From contig JAFEMH010002090.1 in the NCBI GenBank assembly GCA_022495995.1, forward strand, positions 248,001 to 312,000: a DNA stretch of 64,000 nt, read 5' to 3'. Positions 12,001 through 23,652 of the stretch are shown here, piece after piece; the first letter of the stretch is position 1, and the number at the start of each line of letters is the position of its first letter. Origin of the DNA: Adenophora triphylla var. japonica. Its lineage: Eukaryota; Streptophyta; Magnoliopsida; Asterales; Campanulaceae. The notes under the pieces were generated by a model, which was not told the DNA's origin, searched no databases, and saw nothing but the letters and a program-made list of their open reading frames with translations. The position numbers and the translations under genes were made by a program.

Positions 12001-14712
12001 ACTCCAACAGGTATTTATTGTTATATTGCAATGCCTTTTGGACTAAGAAATGGAGGTGCTACATACCAGAGGCTAGTCAACATGATGTTCAAAGAGCAGA
12101 TTGGGGACACCATGGAGGTATACATCGATGATATAGTGATAAAGTCAAAGAGAGCTGAAGATTATGTTCAAGATCTTACTCAAGCATTTGACATCCTGGA
12201 CAAGTTCAACATGAAGTTGAACCCAGCAAAGTGCAATTTTGGCATAAAGTCCGGGAAGTTTTTGGGGTACATGGTGACATAAAGAGGGATAGAGGCAAGC
12301 CCAGAGCAGATAAGAGCGATCATCAATCTAATGTCGCCCAAATCCATAAAAGATGTTCAAAGATTGACAGGGAAAGTGGCAGCATTGAATCGATTCATCT
12401 CAAAATCCTCAGACAGATGCAAGCCATTCTACGACATCTTGAAGAAAAATAGCAGATTTGAATGGACTGAAAAGCATGAACAAGCCTTTCAAGATTTGAA
12501 GTTGTACCTGTGAACACCTCCCTTACTTTCAAAGCCTCAAGAAGGTGAGCCATTATGTGTTTACTTAGCTGTCTCTGAGACCGCAGTTAGTGCCGTTCTG
12601 GTCCGCGATCAAGATGGCGTCCAGCAGCCAATATACTATGTAAGTAAAACATTGCTCGATGCGAAAACCAGGTATTCACATCTTGAAAAGTTAATATTAG
12701 CTTTAATTTCTGCTTCAATTAAGTTAAGGCATTATTTTGAAACACATATCATTGTCATTCGTACTAACTATCCAATAAAAAGTGTAATGAGAAAACCAGA
12801 AATGTCATGAAGGATGGCCTAATGGTCAGTTCAACTAAGCACCTATGGCATCAAGTATGAACCTAGAACAGCGATAAAATCACAAGCACTTGCAGACTTT
12901 GTGGCAGACTTTAGTCCAAGCATGCAACCAGAAGTAGAACTTGAAGTCCAACAACTCCAAGATGGGGACATCCTGAGGAAGTGGACTCTATTCACGGATG
13001 GTGCTTCTAATATGAGGGGCACAGGGCTAGGTGTTGTCCTAAAGTCACCACAAGGGGACATCATACCCAAGGCCATTAGTTGTGATTTTAAAGCCACCAA
13101 TAATGAAGCAGAGTACGAAGCCTTAATTGTGGGCCTGATCGTAGCTCTAGACATGAACATTAAAGCAATACAGGTATATAGTGATTCATTATCACTTGTA
13201 AATCATTTTAACGGTTCTTATGCAGCAAAAAATGCCAAGATGACAGCTTATTTGGGCATTGTGAAAATTTTGGCAAGCAAATTTCAAATCTTCTCTTTTG
13301 AACAAATACCCCGAGAGGAGAACTCTCAAGCATATGCATTGGCCAATCTTGGATCAGCTTTCAAGAGTTTATCTCAGACCAATATACCAATCATACATGT
13401 TGACATCCCTGCTGTAGAAAGGTTAGAACTATTCAGCATAGATGATGATATCCCAGATAGTCAGATGGAGATATCTTGGATGACGCCAATAATTAAATAT
13501 CTTCAAGATGGTACCATCCCTGATGAAGAAAAAAATGCTAGAGCATTCAGGGTAAGGATTTCAAGATTCGTATTAATAGATAATATGATGTTTAAGAAAT
13601 CATTTGCAGGTCCATATTTGAGATGTCTTGAAGCTGACAAAGCCAATAAAGTCTTAAGAGAGCTACATGAAGGATCATGTGGTAACCATTCTGGGGGTAG
13701 AAGCTTATATACAAAGGCTCTAAGAATGAGTTATTACTGGCCAACAATGCGCCAAGATGCTGCCATCTTTGCTAAGAAATGTGATTCTTGCCAGAGGCAT
13801 AGCGACATCTTGCATCAACCTGCAGAATTGCTTCATCCAATCCTCTCTCCTTGGCCGTTCATGAGGTGGGGAATGGATATAGTGGGAAAATTGCCTAAAG
13901 CTCCTGGAGGAAAAGTATTCTTGCTTGCTATGACTGATTATTTCTCTAAATGGGTTGAGGCCGAATCCTACGTACAAGTTCGTGATAAAGAAGTCATATC
14001 CTTCATTAAGAGAAATATATTTAGTAGGTTTGGCATCCCCTCTGAAATAATATGTGACAACGTCTCTCAATTCATCATCAAGAAGACGCAGGATTTCCTT
14101 GCTAGGTGGGGAGTAAAGATGGTGACATCCTCACCTGTGCATCCTCAAGCTAATGGCCAGGCAGAGTCAAGCAACAAAATAATTATCAATAACCTAAAGA
14201 AGAGTCTAGATCAAAAGAAAGGAAGATAGGCAGAGGAGCTCCCATTTGTCCTTTGGGCAGATAGAACCACACCAAAGAATGCGACAGGCTAAACCCCTTA
14301 TTCCTTAGTATTTGGAGCAGAAGCAGTCATTCCAGCAGAAGTTGTCGTCCCCACTTCCAGATTCAAAATGTTGACACCCGAGCAAAATGATTCCAACCTG
14401 AGTCATGACCTAGACACCATTGATGAGCTAAGGGACCTTGCCAAGATCAGGATAGCAGCATATCAACAGAAGATTGCTAGATCCTATAACAAAAATGTTA
14501 GATTACGAAAATTCCAAGTTGGTGATCTAGTCCTGCGAAAGGTGTTTCAGAATACAAGAGTGTCCAATGCTGGAAAGATGGCTCCCAAATGGGAAGGGCC
14601 ATACCTAGTAGATGCTGAAGCAGGCAAAGGCTCCTATTGGCTATCAACTCTAGAGGGAGCAAGGATTCCCAGAAGCTGGAATGCCATTCATCTCAAGACC
14701 TACTTTATGTAA
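9076..14712 (+). pseudogene. Tat gag-pol polyprotein, one frame with multiple stop codons
   Basis: All segments share one frame across roughly 1,880 codons. Gag (9076-10650) includes a Retrotrans_gag block (VPAMKLYDGSSDPEEHV to FVNRFNKEVLEI) and a CDYHEDFGHLTEDC knuckle-like motif. Protease has LVDGGSSVNL (about 11020). RT has WRVCVDFTDLNKACPKD, PFGLRNGGATYQR and the YIDD box (about 12120). A Ty3-type RNase H follows (12480-12790). A second, archaeal-type RNase H has FTDGASNMRGTGLGVVL and NNEAEYEALI (12990-13350), a hallmark of Tat elements. Integrase has an H-H-C-C zinc region (CDSCQRH), [17 protein letters not shown] and NGQAESS (13660-14230), then a C-terminal domain with WEGPY. In-frame stops lie at 9283, 10252, 10414, 10609, 10936, 11410, 12280, 12511, 12808, 12820, 14227 and 14290, so it cannot be translated as it stands. 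Confidence 0.92.
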
Positions 14713-15646
14713 GTTTACATGACTACTTTACAGTGCAAATAAAACCAAGGTACGATCTTTACCATTCTAATTTCAATAAAAGTACTTGTTTCCATTTTTA
14801 TTTATTTTTTGGAATAATTACTGACTTAGGCATCGGAGGGGCGTTAGCTAAGTTAACACCCACCCCTAACGTGTTTCTGTTTTGCAAGGAAACATGAAGC
14901 ATTTGAATAAAACCCGTTGGTTAACCAAGATGTTAGTATCCTTCCAAGAACTTAACATCTTAGCACAGGTACGACCTTTCTCTTACTTTCTGTTTAAAAA
15001 GTATTTTTATAGTTCTAGCACTCTTTTACTTTCTTTTATCAAATAGAATATGACATCAGAAAAGATGTCGAAATCTCTCATTAACTTGTTATTTTGCAAG
15101 AAATTGACATCTTAAATCAGAAGTCTCCAATTCATTCCAAATCCTCATGAAAACAACCGTTTTGAGACTGGCCATCTCACCTCCGTTTAAGGTACTTAAT
15201 CCCTTCAAAGGTTTAAAGAAATTACTTTCTTTCATCGCATTTGGTTAGACCCTAAGATCTTTACAATTGGTTATGACACATACGTATCATCTAAGAACAA
15301 ACGGTTATTGACATTTACATGTCAATCTAAGTAATTGCAAAGGATTTTTACATCCACTTGCAAGTTGTTACCATCTACGGAGAGGTTAACATATCAACCT
15401 CCTAAAATTATTTTTCACAAAGATACTTGGGGAAAGTTTTTACCAAAACCCAAGTAAATGTTTTTACTACGGAAAGCATAAAAAGTGTTGGACCAACACA
15501 ACACTTGGAAAAAAAATTGTCTTGACCCTTATGGGCCCATTACAAACCAAAAAATTGTCTTCGGGACGCAGCCCAATTCAAACCAAAGTTTTTAAACCAA
15601 ATTTTTCAAAAACAAAAGTTTTTAAAAAACATATTACTTTCTTCCT
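14713..15646. other. Non-coding spacer between pol and the antisense gene of the Tat element
   Basis: AT-rich stretch of about 930 bp. Short similar segments recur (GACATCTTA, CCAAAACCC, AGGTACGACC), suggesting old local duplications. No gene seen on either strand. Confidence 0.6.
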
Positions 15647-17270
15647 TCACGGGGTGGCTACTGCCGCTGGTGTTGTTGCTGTTCCTACTTCAAAGACATC
15701 ATCATCTTTAGCTGCTGAAGATCCTTCTCCTACCTCCTCTCCCTTAGCATCCAGGGCCCTCAAAAGAGAATGTTGTTGTTCAACATCCCACTCTTTGTGC
15801 CTTCCAGCATGAAACTCCTCCATCATTTGAACTTTGATCTCTATCATGCTTCGTGCAGCAGAAGCCATCATGTTCTTCTTTAAATCTTCAATCTCATGCA
15901 GCTGGGTATCTTGGAGAGAAGACATTCATGTCATCAAGCTTTCTACCTCCTTCTGTAATCCTTCATTCTTCGCAGCCAAAGCTTCCCTCTGTTTCTTGAC
16001 CTGAATGATCTCCAACACCAACTTTTCCTTTCCTCGAGACTGCTCACTTTCATCTTAGCTGCATCAATGCCCTGCAAAAACCAAAATTTAGAGATGCATT
16101 GTTCGAATAAAAAACTTCTTTGAAAGACTCTGTTTTTCAAGAAACTCACCGCTGCAACCCTAGTAAGTGCCTCCTCTGCATCAGCCAAGCCCGCTTCATC
16201 CACATTTATTACCTCCTTGGAACTGCTCTTCCTCTTCTTCACTTTGGCTCCTACAGATGGTGCCTCCATTTCTCTTTTAGGCAGCAGGATCTGATTGCTT
16301 GCCTGAGTTTGCCCAACAAAATCCTGAAGATCTTTAAGAGAAAAAGCAGCAGTAGACTTTGAAACTGTCAAAGAAAGCATGCTGTCAGAAGAATGCAGAA
16401 TCCAGAAACACCAAAAGAATTTGCACAAAGATTAAATGGTCTCACCAGTAAACCTTTCGGTAGAGGGTGGTATATCCTTGTCCTCAAAAATTGCTATGTC
16501 TTCAAAAGGTTGGAAAGATCGTTCCCCCTCTGAGAACTCCAATAACCTATTCACCTTCCCAATTGTCTCAGCAGATGGAGGGAAAAGCTTAACCCAATCG
16601 ATAGCTGCAAAAACAAACAAAGAAAATTAAAACAGGTAAGTGCGGGAAATAAGGGAAAATTGAAGTTTGAAAGAGGGATACCTTCCCTATTCCATTCAGT
16701 CGCCAAGAAATCTCCTTCCTCCAAGGAATCCTTCTCGACAAAAAAGTATTTTGATTTCTAACCCCTATCACTCACAGTTACTTTCAAGAATAAAGGTTTC
16801 ATGCCAGGCCTAATCTTAAGGAGGTATCTCGTGGAACCAAAAGTTTGGAGTTCATACACAAAGGCCAACTCCTTCAAACCTATCTCTAAATCGAATTCAC
16901 GGTTCACCCTCAGAACACAAGAAAAGACCCTCCAAACCATAGGCATCAGTTGAACAAAAACAAGGTTAGTCTTTCTAAAAAACTCGTTTATCAGTGCAGG
17001 GAAAGGATAAGAGAAACCTAGAGTGAAGGGGTATTCATAAAAACAAACCCATTTCGGAGAAACAAAATCAGACCTAAGGAGAACATCAAATGGCCTAAAG
17101 ATGGTAGAATCCGGGAAGCAGTGACGATCTTTGACAGATTCAATCAGTTCATTGTTAAAAACACAGATTTCCTCATCTGGTTTTTTCAATAAACCTTCGC
17201 ACGAAAAACCCCCATCCTCGTTCGAACTCAGAGGGTTTTTCGCCGCCTTGCCCTTCTTCGATTTAACCAT
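15647..17270 (-). pseudogene. Spliced antisense gene of the Tat element, Transposase_28-like (PF04195) with C-terminal coiled coil
   Basis: Minus-strand gene with four exons: 17270-16682, 16604-16446, 16364-16150 and 16071-15647. Introns of 77, 81 and 78 nt all have GT-AG ends. The phases at the first three junctions keep the frame open, which supports real splicing. Exon 1 starts MVKSKKGKAAK and holds FYEYPFTLGFSYPFPALINE, a QLMPMVWRVF stretch and a KELAFVYEL stretch, as in the 'putative gypsy type transposon' family PF04195 (from memory). Exon 3 has a basic KVKKRKSSSK stretch that could act as a nuclear signal. Exon 4 encodes a charged, probably coiled-coil tail ending near 15647. Damage: a TAG at 16758-16760, a TGA at 15926-15928 and a frame change near 16040. 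Antisense extra genes are known in Tat-lineage elements such as Grande and Retand; function unknown. Confidence 0.75.
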
Positions 17271-17561
17271 TTTTTGAAAAAGCAAAAGGAAGAAAAAAGA
17301 GAGGGAAAGATTTTACCTTCAAGGAAGAATCACCGCTGTGAAGAAGAGGATGGTTGAAAGTGATAGGAAAAAGTGGAGAAGAAAGTGAAAAAACACCTCG
17401 GTTAAAAACCCTAGATCTTGGGGGTGGTTACGCTAATTAAGTGGAGATTAACTCCACAACCGCCACGTACCTCTTCAATTAATTAACCGCAGAGCTTCTA
17501 GAAAGAAGTAGAAAAAACTGACCTTTTAAATTCATTTAAAAGACAGTTTTTTGGGGACAAT
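17271..17561. other. Putative antisense promoter region and 3' end of the Tat internal region
   Basis: About 290 bp between the antisense gene ATG and the 3' LTR. A purine-rich stretch in CAGTTTTTTGGGGACAAT lies just before the LTR and is the likely plus-strand primer. The segment would have to contain the antisense gene promoter unless the LTR itself supplies it. No TATA box could be assigned. Confidence 0.4.
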
Positions 17562-18146
17562 TGTTGTGGGTAAAATTCAGGATTGCTACATCTTGAGTTG
17601 TTATCAGCATGTCGACATCTTCACACTCGGAGACAAGGTAAAAATTATTTACTTAATTAATTCATTATTTATTTCTGTTATATTTAATTACTAGGATAAA
17701 TAGAACGTGGGAAAAATATATGCTCAGAGGACTCCTTTCAACGGTTTATAAGACCAAGTCAAGATGAAGATATTATGCCGAGATAATAGGGGAGTTTGTT
17801 AGGATTTTATTTTTCTGTTATTTCCTTTTCTATTTATAAGCTCATGGCTGGAAACACACGACACAACACAAAAACACATGCTTCACTCACGCATAGCTCA
17901 CATACAGTTTGTAATCCGCCATAGCTTACTCTCTTGTAATTCAAAGATACTAAAACAATTGTTTGGGAAGGTAGGTGCTCATAATCACCTCCCGAGGTTT
18001 TGTGCCGGTGAGATAGTTATCTCAAGGGTTTTCCTCGTTACATGATCGAGCCATCCTAGTTACATTATTGTACCAATTATACTCCATTGCGCCCTCCTTA
18101 GCTTCACTTCAAATTTCTTCATTGTTGATTGTTTTTTACCAAAACA
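17562..18146 (+). repeat. Tat element 3' LTR
   Basis: 585 bp, the same length as the 5' LTR, with about 11 substitutions and no indels by eye. It is followed by the TSD GTTGG at 18147-18151. Confidence 0.95.
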
Positions 18147-18151
18147 GTTGG

Positions 18152-18264
18152 TTACATCTATCTCATATGATTCAATTTAATTATATAGAACGGATCCTAG
18201 GCTCCATGGGTTTTATGTTATTTAATGCTTAATACCGCTGCGCATGGACCCGTAAAACCCAACA
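18152..18264 (+). repeat. Copia-1 5' LTR, right retained part
   Basis: Continues the 5' LTR after the Tat insertion, aligning with 24894-25006, and ends CCAACA. Confidence 0.9.
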
Positions 18265-18265
18265 G

Positions 18266-18277
18266 TGGTATTAGAGC
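18266..18277 (+). other. Copia-1 primer-binding site (initiator tRNA-Met type)
   Basis: TGGTATTAGAGC lies one base after the LTR end. It matches the usual plant copia site TGGTATCAGAGC with one C-to-T change. Confidence 0.85.
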
Positions 18278-19666
18278 CCCATTCGTATCGTTAAGTTTGA
18301 ATAAACATGCTTAGAAAGTGATATAAATTGTTTATATATGTTCCTTGCATGTTTTGTATGCGATAGATTGGTTGTTTTTTAAACAATATGCTTAAATCGT
18401 GTTCTATTGATATTGAATTAAATATGTTAAAAGTCGTTTGCATGATTTAATTGCTCTGTGAAATAGAATTGATTGAACTCTGCAAATCTGCAAACTGGTA
18501 GTATGGTGTCACGCGACACTGCTTACCAGTGTCACGCGACAGAGTTTGGCTGATGGCTTCTCTCAGTCGTGCGACATATCGTGACTCTAAGAATCTCTGT
18601 CATGCGACAAAACAAGCTCAATCTAGGCAGAATCAGTTTATTAAACAATCCTGCTAATCTGTGAATGTGTTTACAACCTGATATGTTTATGTATTAATCT
18701 GGATGCTATAAATTTACGGATATAAAGTTTATAGGGATATGCTAGATTAATTCAAGGTTTATGCATGCTTAATTGTTTAAAATATGATTTTATTAATTGT
18801 TGCGATGCATGATCTATGTGTTCTTACATGCTAAGAATTTTAATTAGATGTTTAGTTGAAACAGGATATTGTAATTTCCTAATTGTTTAGATTTAAACAT
18901 TGAAATTTTGGTTTTATGATTGTCTATGAGAAACAAGTCATTTTACGCAAAATTTAAAAGGAAATTGCTCGTTTATATAAAGTGTTGATTATGTTGCAAA
19001 TCAGAGCTGATTTCTGATTGTGCATGTCTAGGAAAGTTCTGTCGAAGGAGAGATTTGGTACTTAAGTAGTCCTTGTGGCTCACCTATCTTCCTGGGAACT
19101 TACCTGGTGCACGATTATGACTATCTTTGCTGATACGCTTATAATCTACTTTAAAGAACCTTCTTTTAACTTTTAAGTTCTTTATGCCAATTCATGATTA
19201 AAACACTTGAGACCATTCGGATAGTTTTGGGTGGGCTTGCCATAGCAAGGTACTTTGATTCTATTCGTCTGCGAGCAAGATGAGGAAATGGTGGTTCCTA
19301 TACGTTTAAAATGAATGAACTTATTTGGGTTATCAAAATGGTTTTGGACCCAAGGCATAAGATGAGATTAAAATATGCTAAGACATATGATGTCTTGAAT
19401 AAATCTCACAAAAGATCTAAGAGTCATATATGTGATATGATTGATGTTTCTACCTAATTAATTTAATTTTGAGCGGTTTGCCATAGCAAACTTGAAATTA
19501 AATTAAAGTTGGATCTTAGCCCGTTAAATGTATATTATGCTTATTTGCATTGGAAGGTGTATAATTTAGTGGGAGCATTTATTTGTTATAAATGCATTAT
19601 ACTTTTCATATAATATGTGTTACTTATAAGTGCTCATATTTTATGCATATCTTTTTTGTAGAATAA
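18278..19666 (+). other. Copia-1 untranslated leader
   Basis: About 1.4 kb, AT-rich, without a supported gene. It contains several near-copies of TGTCGYGCGACA (18510-18610), the same motif found twice in the LTR. A GTGGGAGCATTTATTTG stretch lies near the end, before the gag ATG at 19667. Confidence 0.6.
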
Positions 19667-22600
19667 ATGGCATCAAACAATAATCATCTGTCACTGCGAT
19701 CTGTCCTTGAGAAGGAAAATTTGGAAGAGAACGGTACAAACTATATGGATTGGATCCGTAGCGTGAGAATTGTTCTCAGGCAAGAGGAGAAATTGTACGT
19801 TCTCGAAGAACCTATTCCACCTGAACCTGCTGCCAATGCTACTAGGGCAGTGAGGGACCAATATCTGAAGCACAAGCGTGATTCTACTGATGTTGGTTGC
19901 CTCATGCTCTCTGCCATGTGCAAGAGCCTTCAAAAGGATCTTGAGCACTTGGGGACAGTTGATCTCAACAATCGACTGATGGAAATGTTCCAAGTACAAG
20001 CAAGGCAGGAAAGGTATAACATAGTCAAGGCCCTAACCTTATGCAAGATGAGTGAAGGGCAAGTTGTTGGTCCTCATGCTTTAAAGATGAAAGACCACAT
20101 CGAGCATCTTGAAAGGCTCGGATTTCCGATTAGCCAAGAGTTGGCTACTGACTTGATATTGAATTCATTGTCCGAAGGTTTTAGTAATTTTATAATGAAC
20201 TATAACATGGGGAACATGAATAGAAACCTTTCAGAGTTAGTTCAAATGTTGAACACTGCGGAAATCAATATCGTCAAAAGGAAAACTGCCGATCAAGTGT
20301 TGATGGTTAACAAGGGGAAATGTTTCAAGGGTAAAGGAAAGGCAAAGGTTGCTAATCCTAAGGCAAATGTTGCCAAACCCAAAGAGGCTACCAAACCCAA
20401 ATTGGCTAAGCCCAAGTCCCAAGAGGACGCAGTCTGCTTCCATTGCAATGAGATTGGTCATTGGAGGAGAAACTGCACAAAATACAAGGAAGTGCTGAAG
20501 AAGAGCAAAGGAGTTGCTTCGACTTCAGGTATCTTTGTTATAGATATATTCCTATCTATTTCTAGTTCTTGGGTATTGGATACCGAATGTGGAACTCACA
20601 TTTGTCTAAATGTGTTGGGTCTAAAGAACAGAAGGATGCTTGAGGAAGGTGAAGTGGACCTACGTGTGGGGAATGGAGCAAGAGTTTCTGCATTAGCCGT
20701 AGGAACTTATGAAGTTACTTTACCTAGTGGACTAATACTTGTCTTGAACAATTGTTATTACGTTCCATCTTTAAGTAGGAATATTATTTCAATTTCCTGT
20801 TTGGATAATGAAGGTTTTAATTTTCTTATATGTGATAAGAAATTTTCTATTTACAAGAGTGATATGCATTATTGTACTGCTATTTCATTCAATGGACATT
20901 ATATCCTTGATGTTGAAAATCGTGATAATGTTTTCTATAACATTAACAAGAAATCTAAACCCAATGATGTAAACCACACTTACTTATGGCATTGTCGTCT
21001 TGGCCATATAAATGAGAAACGCATTTCCAAACTCCACAAAGATGGATTTTTGGACTCACATGATTATGAATCATATGAGACATGCGAATCTTGTTTACTT
21101 GGCAAGATGACCAAGGACCCATTTACCAAAACCGGTGAAAGGGCGGGCGACTTATTAGGACTCATACATACCGATGTATGTGGGCCTATGAGTAGCAATG
21201 CTAGGGGAGGATTTCAGTACTTCATAACATTCACTGATGATTATAGTAGATTTGGATATGTTTATCTAATAAAGCATAAAAGTGAATCGTTTGAGATATT
21301 TTGAATATTTCAAAATGAGGTGCAAAATCAACTTGGAAAAACTATTAAAGCACTCCGATCCGATCGAGGTGGCGAATATTTGAGCCAAGAATTTGACAGT
21401 CATCTTAAGAGTTATGGAATCGTTTCAGAACTCTCTCCACCCGAAATACCACAATGGAATGGTGTGTCTGAAAGAAGGAATAGAACTTTGTTGGACATGG
21501 TTCGTTCTATGATGAGTCAAGTTGAGCTTCCTGTATCCTTTTGGGGACATGCACTAGAAACTGCTGCTTTCACCATAAACAGAGTTCCTACCAAATCGGT
21601 TCAAAAGACCCCATATGAGATGTGGAATGAAAGAAAACCTAGTTTGTCTGTCATGAAGATTTGGGGTTGCGATGCATATGTCAAGAAGTTAACTTCTGAC
21701 AAGCTAGCACCCAAGTCTAATAAATGTGTTTTCGTGGGTTATCCTAAGGAAACTAAAGGATACTATTTCTACAACCAAAACGAGAACAAAGTGTTTGTTG
21801 CTCGTAATGGTACTTTCTTAGAAAAGGAGTTTCTTTGCAAAGGAACCAGTGGGAGTAAAATAGATCTTGAAGAAATTCGAGAACCCGAAAACAACATTGA
21901 ACCAATGCTAGAAACTGAACCAAGTTCACAAAGAGTTGTGGAACAGGTTCAAGATGCACAAGTTCTTCGCCGAAGTGGTAGGTCACGATCCGAAATCGAG
22001 AGATATGGATTTCTCGTTACGGAAAATGATGAAGTGGAGTTAATCGAAAACGATGAACCTACTTGCTATCAAGAGGCGATGTCCACTCCTGATTCGGAAA
22101 AATGACAAGAGGCCATGAAGTCTGAATTACAATCCATGGATGATAATCAAGTTTGAAACTTGATTGATCCACCCGAAGGTGTAAAAACCATAGGGTGCAA
22201 ATGGGTCTTCAATAAGAAGACCGACATGGATGGGAAGGTGCACACCTATAAGGCTAGGCTAGTAGCTAAGGGATATAAGCAGATTCATGGCATCGACTAT
22301 GATGAAACCTTTTCGCCTGTAGCTATGCTCAAGTCTATTAGAATTTTAATTGCCATAGCCGCATATTACGACTATGAGATATGGCAAATGGATGTCAAAA
22401 CAGCTTTCCTAAATGGGAAGTTACTTGAGGATGTATACATGATACAACCTGAAGGTTTTGTCAGTCCAGAAAATTCTAACAAAGTGTGTAAGTTGCAAAG
22501 ATCCATTTATGGATTGAAGCAAGCTTCTAGGAGTTGGAATCTACGTTTTGATGAAGCAATCAAGGAGTTTGGCTTTATCAAAAACGAAGATGAACCTTGT

Positions 22601-23638
22601 GTATACAAGAAAATTAGTGGGAGCGTAGCACTATTTTTAGTGTTGTATGTCGACGATGTCTTACTTATTGGAAATGACATTCCTACACTACAGACTGTCA
22701 AGTCTTGGTTGGGGAAGTGCTTTTCAATGAAAGATATGGGTGAAGCTGCGTATATCCTTGGTATCAAGATCTATAGAGATAGATCTAAGAGGATGATTGG
22801 TTTAAGTCAAAGTACTTACATTGACAAGGTTCTTAGAAGATTCCAAATGGAAAATTCTAAAAGGGGAAACTTGCCAATGTTACATGGTATATCTCTTAGC
22901 AAGACTCAAAGTCCTAAGACTAATGATGAGCGAAAGAGAATGAATGGTATTCCATATGCTTCGACTATTGGGTCTATCATGTATGCTATGTTATGTACTA
23001 GACCCGATGTCTCGTGTGCTCTAAGCATGACGAGTAGGTACCAATCGGATCCCGGCGAACCACATTGGATAGCAGTCAAGAATATCCTTAACTACTTGCG
23101 AAGAACTAAGGATGTATTCTTGGTCTTTGGAGGAATGGAAGAAGATCTTGTAGTAAAAGGCTACACAGATGCTAGCTTTCAAACCGACAAAGATGATTTC
23201 AGATCGCAATCTGGATTTTTGTTTACGCTGAATGGAGGCAATGTGAGTTGGAAAAGTTCCAAGCAAAGTACCGTCGCTGATTCTACAACCGAAGCTGAGT
23301 ACATAGCGGCATCCGATGCAGCTAAGGAAGCAGTTTGGATCAAAAAGTTCATTAGTGATTTGGAAGTCGTTCCAAGCATCAGAGATACTATTGAACTTTA
23401 CTGTGACAACAATGGTTCCATTGCTCAAGCAAAGGAACCAAGGTCACACCAGAGATCCAAACACATACTTCGGCGTTTCCACATTATTCGAGAGATATGT
23501 GAAAGGAAAGATGTAAAGATATGCAGAGTAGACACGGATGACAACGTGGCGGACCTATTAATTAAGGCTCTCCCGCAAGCTAAGCATGATGGTCATGTTA
23601 GGTCTATGGGTATTCGATACATGGTAGATTGGGCCTAG
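19667..23638 (+). pseudogene. Copia-1 gag-pol polyprotein, one frame with three stop codons
   Basis: Begins MASNNNHLSLRSV. Gag ends with a zinc knuckle CFHCNEIGHWRRNC (about 20430). The protease motif reads WVLDTECGTH, where the catalytic Asp-Thr-Gly is expected. The integrase pre-domain has LWHCRLGHIN and CESCLLGK; the core has HTDVCGP, FTDDYSRFG and NGVSERRNR. RT has CKWVFNKK, WQMDVKTAFLNG and LYVDDVLLIG. RNase H has DASFQ and the TTEAEYIAASDAAKEA block. Domain order with integrase before RT is diagnostic of Ty1/copia. Stops at 21302, 22103 and 22154 are all TGA; the last two stand where Trp is expected. With the Gly-to-Glu change in protease, the damage looks like G-to-A/C-to-T transition. 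Confidence 0.93.
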
Positions 23639-23652
23639 TGCAAGTAGGAGAC
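23639..23652 (+). other. Copia-1 polypurine tract
   Basis: TGCAAGTAGGAGAC immediately precedes the LTR start TGTTGGTGTTATG, the usual copia arrangement. Confidence 0.75.

Larger units (their letters stand above)
8429..18146 (+). mobile_element. Complete Ty3/gypsy element of the Tat type (TSD GTTGG)
   Basis: 9718 bp with two 585-bp LTRs and a 5-bp TSD GTTGG at 8424-8428 and 18147-18151. The uninterrupted target (GTTGG followed by TTACATC) is preserved in the copia-1 3' LTR near 24893, which confirms the insertion. Domain order is gag, protease, RT, RNase H, a second (archaeal-type) RNase H, integrase, then an antisense gene. The LTRs differ at about 11 positions by eye (about 1.9%). With the commonly used 1.3e-8 substitutions per site per year this is well under 1 My (rate assumed). 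The polyprotein frame has no frameshift but about twelve in-frame stops. Confidence 0.95.

Noticed and set aside
16365..16381. First AG after intron 2 of the antisense Tat gene (16382) as acceptor
   Set aside because: It would put a stop a few codons later. The next AG, giving an exon start at 16364, keeps the frame and a better pyrimidine context.
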